Below are positions 8,104 to 18,700 of a stretch of DNA of 19,295 nucleotides, piece by piece. A program made the translations under genes and the position numbers. This stretch comes from Zancudomyces culisetae. Its lineage: Eukaryota > Kickxellomycota > Harpellomycetes > Harpellales > Legeriomycetaceae. The stretch's first letter is position 1, and every line of letters begins with the position of its first letter. The notes below the pieces were generated by a model. The model was not told where the DNA came from, searched no databases, and was given only the letters and a program-made list of their open reading frames with translations. The DNA lies in contig LSSK01000014.1 of assembly GCA_001969505.1 (NCBI GenBank), forward strand, positions 6,598 to 25,892, read 5' to 3'.

Positions 8104-11100
8104 TTAAACCAGGCCATCGGTTTGACTGTCAACTAGGGCACGTAGACGGAACAGTTTTTTCTCGGTGGGAATGAGAGTTTCAATGACAGCGACTTTGCGA
8201 GCAGTCAAATAAAGTACTTGGTCATTCATGTCGTTAGTGTCCAAGAGGACGTTGGTGCCAACAGGGGGAGCAGAAGGAGATAGGGGGATGGAACCCAAGG
8301 TGGAAGGATGGGTGGAAGCCAGTCGTTTGTTGAGTTCGGGAATGATCTTTTGAGTGAGGATGGGGTCCTCATAGTCGGAAACGGTATAGATGGTGAGTAG
8401 TTTTTTGATTTGGGCAGGGTTGAGCAGGTTGCAAACATCAAACATAATTTCGACATCCTGCTCAGTGGATTTGGGCAGCTGAAGCAATTTGACGAGTTGT
8501 AGTAAGCGATCAAGATTCTTTGTGGTATCAGAGACATGATGGGCTTTACACCACTCTTCAATGCGGGTCAGGTTGTATTGGATTTGCATTCCTCGTTTCC
8601 AGGAACAAAAGTTACGACGCATAATAATGTTGTTGAAGGCAGTGATTCCAATTGTGCAGAGGAATTCAGACATAATCTGCTTCATAATGGCAGTGTCTAC
8701 ATAATAAAACTCCATGATTTTCCAGACATTAGTAAAAAAGTTGAGGATATTTTCGATTTTTATGGGCGAGTCGCGGTTGACAGAGCCAATAATGCGGTTG
8801 AAAAACGAATTGTCGTTGGCAGTAAACCCGGGCAGAGCTTCAGATTCGACAACAGCCGGAATGACGAGCTTGACAAAGCGACGCTGCAAGTCCTTTGCCC
8901 AACCAAAATAAATATCGCTTAGTAAGGATTCCAGGAACTGCATGCCCTCAGTCATGGCACGCTCGCTTTCGACATACTCAAAGCCAGCAGCCTGGCGTTC
9001 AGTCATTGAAGTCTTTACTATGGAAAGCAGTTCAAAGACATTGGAGAGCCAAAAGGCAGCAGTGAAATCATTGTCGAAATTCATGGTGCGTTTTTGGATC
9101 AGGCCAATGCAGCCCAGCAACAGTTTGTCGATACGTTTGGCTAGGTTGAATTGGAACATTTTGATAACACACAGGCCAATCAGATGGGCAGGAAATAGAA
9201 TTTCGGGCGGCGAGTATTCATTGTCGAGCGAGGGTACGGGGACAATTAAGCCGCCAATCAGTTCCTCGAGAATTTCAGTAATCAAGCCATCGTCGGTATC
9301 CAGCATAGAAAAGACGCTGTTTTCGTCGAGGATCAGTCCAGGCTGCAGCTGGTATTCATCGAAGGGATAGTTGCCATCGGGATGAGCTTGTTGTAGAGCT
9401 TGTTGTTGTTCAGATTCGGTGTTTGTTGTTGGATAGTCGTAGCCAGATTTGGAGAAGGAATTGATAGTGTCCCATTTCTTGTTAGCTTCCTGTAGCCGTT
9501 TGGCGTCTAGCGCATTTGCAGTTGCCAAAAACGAAGAAGAAATTGAGGCTGCTCTGGAGCCTTTGCGAGTCATTCGCCGTGGTTCGAGATCCATGGTTTC
9601 TTCATCCGGTTGTGGTAACGATGTTTCCTTTGCAGAAGCAGCAGCGGCAGCGGCAGCAGCAGTAGCAGTGGCGGCAGCAGCCTCACTAGCGGCCAACGCT
9701 TTGCTTTGTTCTTCGAGTTTTGTAGTTAGCTGGTCAATTTCGGTTTGTAGATTTTTGATGTTGTCGTCACGTGCAGCCAATTCAGTGGAATTAGATTCCA
9801 ATTCCTGCCTAGTGGTAGCAAGCTGGGAGCTGGTATCTTTTAGTTGGAGAGAAAGAGAGTCGATTTCGGCAGAATTTTCAGAGTTTGTTTGTTCAAGCTG
9901 GTCAATCCGCGCAGTGTTTTTAGACAGTTCGGCTTGAACAGCGTTGAAATCCTTAAGCAAACTAGCATATTTGGATTCCTGGACCTGCAACGTTCTAGTC
10001 AATTCAATGACTTTGGCTTCGAGTTTGTAAGAGGCTTCTTTGATTTGCTCTTCAATATCTTCCTGCGACTGTCGTTTGGCTATCTTGGCCTGTCGTACAA
10101 TTTCCTTGCTGACAACCATTCGCCGGATAGCTTGCAGTCGAAGAATGGAATGGATTGTATGTAGATACTCTTTCCGCGCCAAATACATTTTCACAACGCT
10201 TTGGATCTTCACAGCTGCATGCAACTGTCGACGATTGCGCAACTCAGTCCGTGCCAAAAAGCCTCTACAGCACGCCACCAGCTGCACACGCACATCGCGA
10301 CGACTGGTCAGCAGCGAGCGTGCCAAAAAGTGTCTAGCCAACCACTGGATCAGCTCCACAGCACGGTCATGCTTGCGTTGGTTGTACTCGACTAGACTGA
10401 TATACCTGCGTGCCAAGGCCTGGATGGTTAGTGCAGCAGTACGTTTGCGCAGATACAGTTTGCGGGTAATAAGACGACGGACATGTTTTTGGATTAGAGT
10501 TGCACACCGCATTAGTTTTTCAGTACGTTTGTTTTCCAGTTGGGCAAGCACACCAGCACGGAAAAAGACTTTGGACAAACCTATTTGGAACTTGTTTGGA
10601 TCTTTAATTAGCGTTGATACTGTTTGCGTAACATATTCTCTTAGTTGCATGTCGCTAGTATAATGTGTGTTGGCCAACATTTCGTATCTTGCTATAAAGT
10701 CATTGATTGTTACTCGTGACGGATACCCAGCGCAGCTAATGCGAATGGTTTCCAGCACACCACATGCCCGCAGCTGTGCCAACACCAACTGTGCATCAAA
10801 TTGCCACGCCTCTTTATTGTCATTGGGTTTAATACACCGGATATAGTGTGTCTCTGTACCCGCAATTGTCGTCATCAACTCGCCAAGTGACTTTTTAAAC
10901 GCCGAACCCAAAGTGGTTTTGTTTTTAAGTCCAAATTTACTCGACGCCAACATGGGCGCTGTATCTTTTACATTTCTGCCTACCGACGACCTTGATGCTG
11001 TTGTTGATGTTGCTGATGTTGGCGTTGATACTTGCTGTTCATCGTATGGTATTGATACAAGTGTCTTTAGAAAACCATAGCTTGTTTGGTCCAATACTTT

Positions 11101-13707
11101 AAGCATTTCTTCAGTAACTGTATCTCTATTCTTTTCCAAAAATCCTATTGCATTATACGATACATCCAATGCATAGTGTTTGATTGTAAATTCGGGTTTT
11201 TGGAATCGAGGCTTTTCAAAATAGTCATTAGGTTTAGTCCTGATCTTGAATCCACTGTTGCTAGCGTTTAGTGTTACTGACGACCTACTTTCGGCTCCTG
11301 AAGTTTCACCAGCAGCAAAATTCGAATATAGTTTATCAAGCATCTTTGTATCGCTTCCATTAGGTAATCGCGACTCCTCATCCAAAATACTCAGGACACC
11401 TAATCGTCCTTCAATCAACTCAATACACAGTTGGTTATCGTTGAATTCAATAAACGTCCAATTCGCCAACTGTTCACGCTGATACTCTTCCTGCTCCAGC
11501 TTGAATACATGCTTGTTGAAATGCTGCTGCAGCTTTTCATTGGCATAGTTGATACAGAACTGCTCAAACGAATTTACTTCAAATTGTTCAAACCCATAAA
11601 TATCCAAAACCCCAATAAACCTATACCTGTTATTTTTATTATTTTTATTGTTGTGGTTGTTTTTGTTGTTGTTGTTGTTTAAGTCCATTTCCAACTTTAA
11701 TTCGGAATCAGAATTAGAATTATCATCAGAATTAGAGTTAGAGTTAGAGTTAGAAATAGTATTGTTATCGGAACCAGAATCAGGATCTGCTGCTACTACT
11801 TGGTTAACTCGTTCAACTATCCACTCAAAGAGCCGAGAATATATATATTTACTAACTGAATCTCGAACTACCAACGCCTGAGTCTTGTCCAAATTACTAA
11901 CTATCTTCTCTGACCGCATCACCATCAACTTTTTGGTCATCCACCGCTGAAACTCCGCCTTTTCAACACCCAACAACTCTACTGCCTTGGAAAACCACTC
12001 ATCGCCATCACGGATTCGTGCCCCGCCTCTCCCAACTTGCTCAATCTCCACATTTCCCAGATGAAGAAGAGCAGAAATGATCCGGAAGATTTCATATTGG
12101 CCATTTGCATCAATCCCAACCGCTTCCAACGCACTACACGTGTTTAGAAACTCGGCTGCATCGTCGACCCCCGCAATCTCCCCGCTTTTGGTCGCCACTC
12201 CGCCTTGGTTTATATAGTTGTACTCTGTCCAATCCGGCCGGATATTCAAATCAATTTCTTGGTCAAAACTATTTTCATTTTCCACATCGCTTTCCACACC
12301 ATCGACTGCATTATTTTCTTGATCCTTTTCCTCATGAAGGGAATACATTGTCTTTTGTCTCAGTTTTGGATGTCGCTTGAGAAACTGGTTGTATCCTTTA
12401 ACCACCTGATAGAAAATATGAAAGTTACGTTCACGCTTGGGTTGATATACAATTCGCGACCGTTCTAGCAAGTACGTCTTGATCTTCGCTCCAACAATTT
12501 TAAATGGTTGTTGTTTGTTTTGGGGATCAAATTCTATTTGCAAATACTTGCCAAATCGCGATGAATTGTCGTTTTTTATCGTCTTTGCATTTCCAAACGA
12601 TTCCAAAATCGGATTTGTAGCCAATATTTTGGCCTCAATTTCCGAAATATTCTCCATATACTCATCAATAGCCTCCTGGACATCCATTCCAGACCCGTTA
12701 TTCTTGTTTTTATTGTTTTTGGCCATGGCCTTGGTCAGCAGAGTATCAGATGAGTTTGTGGATGCATCGCCTGTACCAGTTGTTGGTGATGTAACTTTGG
12801 CTGTCGTCGAAGCAAAATACCGCATAATGTGTTTGGCACTGACCGTCTTTCCCGCTCCAGATTCTCCACTAACAATAATACTCTGATTCTTGCCGTCACG
12901 CACCAACCCTTGGTACGCATCTTCAGCAATCGCAAATAAATGCGGTTCCAATTCACCCAAAATACGACCTGAGTATGCGTCTTGTGTATCTTGTGAATAC
13001 CATTGCGACAATAATTGCGAGTCGCTCTGGTCAAGCTCCAGCATGGGCTTTTTCTTGGTCATAGGCGTTGTAAATGCTTGGGATTGAGATTGGGATTGGG
13101 ATTGTGGTTGGGATTGTGGTTGTCGACCAATAAATGGATTGATGGCCACCAGTACCAACCCAGAGTATGTATAGATTAAATTGTTGACTGTATATCGCAC
13201 CTTCAAATTGTGCAACACAGAGGCTTCACTAAGATGAGTCAATGTAGTTAAATCATCAATGCCTTCTAAAATTGGTGGGTTGCATAGTGGCGGTAAAATG
13301 CCATAATATTCTTCATGGGTCCCAATACCGTTTCCGCCGCCATCTGTGGGTTTTGCAGCATTTGATTGGTATTTTTTGGTTTTTGTTAGATCCTTTTCGT
13401 TGTATTGCGCCTGGTATACCCCCGGCTCGCCGCTTTCCAAGGTGACATAATCGATAGTAATTTGTGACTCGCCAGCGCTGGGAGAATCCTTGACTATTTG
13501 TAGATTCTGTACAACTGCAATTTCCCAGACCTGTGTTTCACTCCGGATAAATATCCTAGTGTTCTATTGATAGAAAGAGTATCAAGAAAAAACCAAAAGT
13601 AAGTAAATAAATCGGGGAGTTTTTTTTTACAGTTTCCAAGTTAATATTAGAGACATGACGGTGTTTTAATAACATACCTTTTTGTATAAACTTAGTATTT
13701 CGTCCAT
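8104..13707 (-). CDS. MYO2: Class V myosin heavy chain, MYO2-like, two exons
   Basis: This is an actin motor that carries vesicles and organelles along cables to the bud or growing tip. I assemble exon 1 (13707-13678, ten codons, MDEILSLYKK) and exon 2 (13563-8104), 1829 residues in all. The join gives NTR..W, matching the GTR..W start of the SH3-like domain of yeast Myo2. Motor landmarks are the P-loop GESGAGKT (about 243-250), switch I NDNSSRFGK (341-349), switch II DIYGFE (664-669) and HYIRCIKPN (916-924). Six IQ motifs, for myosin light chains or calmodulin, span about 1028-1161. A short coiled coil (about 1180-1300) for dimerisation is followed by a poly-Ala tract. The C-terminal cargo-binding DIL domain (about 1431-1760) includes RRNFCSWKRG and RIEEWC, as in Myo2. 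Length is somewhat above the S. cerevisiae protein (about 1570) because of simple-sequence insertions: Gln-Ser (about 158-172), Ser/Thr/Asn loop 1 (262-302), an acidic stretch (420-440) and Ser/Asn/Lys (600-655). Confidence 0.95.
13564..13677 (-). other. Intron of the class V myosin gene (114 bp)
   Basis: The donor GTATGT starts at 13677 and the acceptor TAG ends at 13564. Both flanking exons are phase 0. Another TAG eight bases further downstream would shift the frame, so the first is chosen because it restores the conserved TR..W start of the myosin N-terminal domain. I find no perfect TACTAAC box, so the branch point is unclear. Confidence 0.75.
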
Positions 13708-13712
13708 TGCAT
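13692..13712 (-). promoter_or_regulatory. Six-codon uORF overlapping the myosin start codon
   Basis: An ATG five bases before the myosin ATG opens a different frame (MQWTKY, then TAA) that ends inside exon 1. It has T at -3 and C at +4, a poor context. The myosin ATG has G at both -3 and +4. Leaky scanning would let most ribosomes reach the main start while the uORF lowers output, if transcripts include it. Confidence 0.4.
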
Positions 13713-14693
13713 TTAATATTTAATATTTATACTATTCTAGTTTTTAAATACAACGAAATGAATTATCACATGTTTAAAAGTAAAGAGTAATGAAGAGTTG
13801 TTCGAGTAGGCGAGTTGATAAATGTAGTGCAGGTGATTTACCTTTAATGTCACTAGATATATTGGCAAAATCTAGTCCTAATCGCTCAGTGTTAATTGTT
13901 CTTGTATATTTAGCTTGTCGAAAAGTGGAATAAATCGATAGATTGTAAAAAAAAATTCAATTAGAAGAATCGAGAAATAGTAGAGATGTATTTCTGAGTC
14001 ATTTGTGTTTGGAGTGTATGATTTTGAAATGGGGGAGGAAGAAGTGAGGTTGTTGTAAGGGAAGAACAAAGATAAGTATAATTGTGGAATATATGAGAAA
14101 AAGTACAAGTAATTTATATTTTAGACTTTTAGTTGTTTTTCGAAATTAGGAATAAAAAGAGAATAAAATATGTGGGAATGAGTAATAATTGGTATTTTTG
14201 GAAATAAAGGCGTTTTTAATTTTTTAATTTTTTACGCTTTTACGCTTTTACTCTTTTGCCTTTTTCGGTTTATCAGTTTTTTGGTTTTTAGAGTTTAATA
14301 GTTGGTTGGTAAAGGGGAGAAAGAGAGGAGAGGAGAGGAGGATGGAGGAGGGGGAGGTTAAAAGGGAATAAAAAGAAATTAATTTAATGAAACTTAATCG
14401 AGACTAAACAAAATAAGAATTGAATGTGGATAGTGGTGGTTGGAGGGGTTGTGTTTTGGTAATGGTAGATGTGGGTAAAGGGGAGAGGAGGGGTTTGAAA
14501 TACAAAAGGAAAATTACAAGTAGTGGTAAATTGAAATATTGTAACAGTGTTTATTATTAATTATGTAAATAAAATGGAAAAAAGACAACAAAAATAGAAA
14601 AAAGTGAATAAAAAAAAAAAGTTCAAGAATAAAGAGTACAAATTTGGCAAGAAAAAGATGGAAAAAAAAATGGGAAGTGGGAAGGGGAGCAGG

Positions 14694-14806
14694 TGTGATG
14701 TAATGTGATGTAATGTAATGTGGTAAAGGGAAAAATGGTAGAGAATAAAGGTAGAAAAGGTAGAAAAGTGAAAAGTGAAAAGTGAAAAGTGAGAGGTGAG
14801 AGGTGA
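14694..14806. repeat. Cluster of short tandem repeats
   Basis: GTGATGTAAT-type units (14694-14721) are followed by two GGTAGAAAA units (about 14750-14768), four GTGAAAA units (about 14768-14790) and two GTGAGAG units (to about 14806). The units look like stepwise variants of one another, as expected from local slippage. Confidence 0.75.
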
Positions 14807-15206
14807 GGGAAAATAAAGTAAATAAAGCATTGTGATAAAGAGACAATTGAATGAGTTTGTAAAGTCAAAAAGTGTTCAATGGAAAAAGGATTTTCAATTA
14901 CCGATTTTAAAGACAATTAAAAAAGGATTAAATAACAAGGAGATAACCAATTTGATTAGTGAATTACCATTGATAAAAAAAATTAATAAAAAGATATACA
15001 AGTGAAACCGCAATAATTATGTCTTTTTAAAATAATGTTAAGCCTGGGGACTTTTTGACAGCGACAGAGAGGTTGTGATAGAAAAGTAGAAAGAGGTAGA
15101 GGTAAAGAAAGAGAGAGAGAGAGATGGAGGGTATGTGTATGTGAAATCATCAAGTGTAAAATGTAAAATGTAAAGATTAGTGTATACAAATTATGTTATT
15201 TTGGTT

Positions 15207-15221
15207 TTACTGGACCAGTAA
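15207..15221. repeat. Perfect 7+1+7 inverted repeat
   Basis: TTACTGG-A-CCAGTAA is a perfect palindrome with one central base, in a small island of more complex sequence (15200-15230) surrounded by simple DNA. It lies 1.5 kb upstream of the myosin start and about 490 bp downstream of the BRR2 stop. It could bind a dimeric regulator; no regulator is identified. Confidence 0.55.
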
Positions 15222-15307
15222 TGCGGTACTTGAAAAAATAAAAACGTAATGATTTAAAAATGCAAGAAAAGTAAAAATAAAATTGTAGGGAAGGAAGGAG
15301 CAAAAGT

Positions 15308-15357
15308 GGGTTGATGGGTTGGTGGATTGGTGGGTTGGTTGGTCGGTGGAGGGGGGG
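15308..15357 (+). repeat. G-rich tract with GGTTGG repeats and a G7 run
   Basis: GGG at 15308, 15316 and 15332 is followed by spaced GG pairs (GGTTGGTTGGTCGG) and a run of seven G (15351-15357). This order can form two- or three-tetrad G-quadruplexes on the plus strand. BRR2 reads the other way, so its read-through RNA would be C-rich here. Confidence 0.6.
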
Positions 15358-15707
15358 AGAAGAAGAAGAAAAGGATGGAAATGTTGGTTGAGATTGGATA
15401 TATATGTATAAAGTATATATTTAGTATTATTGCTATTGTATTTTTGGGAAATTTTTTTTTTAATAAAAAAAGGAAAAGACCAACCAAGTAATCTAGGAAA
15501 TACTAAATTTTTACCTATAAAAAGTAAATTAAAAATGGTAATAAATAGGATTTACAACTCTAAATTCTATTACTAAAAAAGAATAAAGAAAAAAAACGAG
15601 AAAAAAGAAGTCTTTACAACTAGATTTATTTTTTTAGAGATTGAAAATAAAAAATAAATAAAACATAAATGTATAAATATATAATAAATATAAAATAAAT
15701 AAATAAA

Positions 15708-18700
15708 TTAATCACTGGAATAATCACTATCCAAATCAGAATTGGAACCAGGGACAACAGAGAATTGTAAATCAAGCTCCTGGTCACAACCTACATAACA
15801 ATCGGACACCAAATATACTTTGTACGTGTAAGAATTTGGAATTTTGGGAGCATCAAATTCCAATTGTACATTATAAGTTTCACCCTCATCATCCTCACCA
15901 TCCTGATCCTCATCTTCATCATCAAGAGATTTAGATTTAGATTTAGATTTAGACTTAGACTTTTTAAATGATTTGGAAAGGGCAAGTAAATTGATACGTT
16001 TAATAGCAATCAGATTAGAAGATTCAGTGGTTAAAATGACATACCAATTAGTAGTTAGGTATAAATCATTTTCAAGAGTTGGATCAGATAATATTAGTGA
16101 AGAGGAAGAAGAGGCATGAGGATAGTAAAATAAGAGTTTTGCAGGGGTGAGATCAGGATTATCATTGTGGATTTGGATATTAAGAGTAAGTTGAGAATTT
16201 GCGACAAATTCAGAGACAGAATTATTATTGTTAGAATTGTTATTATCGGATTGAGGATGTTCAGAATCGTCGATAATTGAAGCATTCAAGTCCAAAGCTG
16301 GATAATTATTGGCAAAATCGGCAACGTGTTGAATTTGTGAAGAATCGAGTAACCCACAAAACAAATCAAGTCGGAATTGGTCATCTTCAATATCCAAGAA
16401 ATCATAAACAGTAGAGATATTGTTGTTGCGACACTTGAGGATGATTTGAGAATGATCAAACAAGTGAGGCATTTGTTTAATAACAGGATCAAGTAGAGAA
16501 GCAGAACCAGAAGCAGAACTAGTTGTATTATTGGTGGTGCTTTGAATGGTCCACATAGACATATATGTCATCTGACACAATTCCAAACAAACCAGAGCAG
16601 GAGTGGTAAAGGTAAGAGAGGCGCTAATATCAACAATAGCATGCAAAAGAGAAGGAAGTAATTTGAGGATTTGGAGTTGGTCAGAGTAAAGAAGGCCATC
16701 TATTGGCTGGAGATCAATACGGCTGAAGTGGGCTTGGATCAACAGATTGATTTTGCGTAGGGAGGAGTGTTTGAGAGGTACAGAAGAAGCCAAACGATCG
16801 AGTAAAGCGGATTCAGTAGAGTCACGAATGGTAGCAAACGGGACAAATTCATCGCAGTTGGATAACAATTCAAGGATTCCACGTAGTTTGGTGGAGGGAG
16901 TAAGGGATAAAGCAAACATTTCAATAGTTAGATAGCTTAGTTGATAGTAAGAAGCAATCATACCCAAATTAGTAGCTTCAAATTCACCTTCACCATCATC
17001 ATTTTCTTGTTCTTGTTCTTGTTCTTCATTTTCATCTTCATTATGAGTAATGGAAATACATTTGGCTTGGATCAAGTCGCCAGTACAATTTTCAACCAAT
17101 TCAGACAAATAATCGCTGACGTCACTGTGAGAAGTGCCACGTAAGCCATAATAGCTGGGGTTTTGCAATAGTCTGCGGTACAAAAATGTCCAGGTTAAGT
17201 AATCAACGGCGTCTTGGTTGGTAGTGATCGACTGAGCGACAATTTCGGTATTGAAACAATTGGCCAGTACCGTCGTTGAATTCTTGAGTTTTCCGCCCAA
17301 GTTCACCGCACTTGTCGTCATTGGAACCAAACCACTACTGTTGTTGGCGTTGTTGGTAAGTTGGGATTCCATTGGCAACATGTCGTTTATAAACTTCTTG
17401 TAGTAATGGTTCTTGTTATTAGCAGGACATATCAGCATACATTTGGATGTACATAATGATAACATTTGTAATAGCTGAGGAATTGGATAATCTACATAAC
17501 GGTTTTGAACGGGAGAATAGTAAATAGTACCTATAATAACCAGGTTGTCAACGGTAGAGTTGATGTTGTATATCATATCACGTGACACAATGACTAAGCG
17601 TAATAAAGGATGAGTATTGTTGTTGTTGTTGTTGTTGTTTGATGAAGAAGAGGAAGAAGAAGAGGATGAGGAGGCGAGTAAATTTAAAACATGTGATTTA
17701 TCAAGAGAATCCATAGAGTCATAAAGATAAGCAATACCAGCGTTAAGAATTAGATGGCGTAGATTTTTATCAGAGAAGCTTAAATTATCAAGGTTGGAAG
17801 TTTTGTTGAAAGTTGAAGAGGATGAAGAGGATGAAGAGAGAGATAAAGATAAAGAGGAGAGCAAGTGAGCAGCCAAGGGTTTAATTTGACGAGAATCACC
17901 CAAGACGAGGAGATTAGATTTTTTGGAGAGGGGGTTGTTCAAGTCTAAAAATTGAGAGGATTGATTAACGAGGGATAAGATGAGGGAAGAGTAATTTGAG
18001 GATGAGGATGAAGAGGTGAAATTATTGGAAAAGGTGACAAGATGGATATCGAGAGGTTGGTGGCGAATGGAAGGATGGAAATTATACATTGCAGAAGTAA
18101 GAGATTTGGATTTATTGTTGGAAATGGAAATGCCCAACCATTCACAAACATCCTTGGCATTGGCTAAAGGAACAGACAAGGCGAGTAGACGAATATGACG
18201 ATTGGTTTGGGCAGAAATGTAGCGAAGTCTGCTACAAACGATTTCATAGGAAGGATCAAAACCGACAAATTCTAGTCGATCGAGAATGGCTAGGGATATG
18301 CGGTGTAAAGCTTTACGTTGTTTCCATCTTCGAGATAGGTTTTCGAATTGAGATACAGTACAGCAAATGACAGTGCTTGAAGCCAAGATTTCCAAATCAC
18401 GAGTGATATTACCATCAGTAGTTAGACGACCAAACAAATTTGAAGAATTGGAATTGGAAAGAGTTGAAAAGTAAGGATTGTTGGACCATTTAGAGTAAAC
18501 TAAATCTACAGCTTGTTGACCAACAGGAGAGATATAAAAGGCTTTTGAATTTGAATTTGAAGTTGAATTTGAATTTGAATTTGAATTTGAATTTGAATTT
18601 GAATCAGATGAAAGAGATAAAAGGAAATTGAGGAGAGCCAAATCAGCAATTTGAGATAAAGCGGAATTAACAGTAGTTCCAATAAAGACACTGTTAGTAG

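Larger units (their letters stand above)
13713..15707. other. 2-kb spacer between the myosin start and the BRR2 end
   Basis: No credible gene is visible. The open frames here are minus-strand Phe/Leu/Ser/Thr-rich readings of purine-rich DNA. The spacer holds repeated T-rich motifs ending in ACGCTTTT (about 14215-14260), a G/A-rich tract (about 14310-14355), a second G-rich tract (14438-14490), the minisatellites at 14694-14806, the inverted repeat at 15207-15221, the GGTTGG tract at 15308-15357 and A/T-rich DNA downstream of BRR2. It must contain the BRR2 3' UTR and the myosin promoter. A TATAAATA on the minus strand (13731-13724) is probably too close to the myosin ATG to act as its TATA box. 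Confidence 0.5.

Noticed and set aside
9449-9937. 162-codon plus-strand frame rich in Ala and Ser
   Set aside because: It is the antisense of the myosin coiled-coil and poly-Ala region. The minus-strand frame matches Myo2 throughout.
8104-13440. Starting the myosin within exon 2 without the upstream exon
   Set aside because: No ATG lies at that point. The frame stays open upstream to 13563, and the spliced ten-codon exon restores the conserved N-terminal domain.
14514-14916. Overlapping minus-strand frames rich in Phe, Leu, Ser and Thr
   Set aside because: All are readings of purine-rich simple DNA in several frames at once, with no family resemblance.
14983-15189. Minus-strand 68-codon frame with a more complex C-terminal half
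   Set aside because: Its start lies in simple repeats, and the complex part (about 15000-15070) matches nothing that I recognise. No supported splice links it to another exon.
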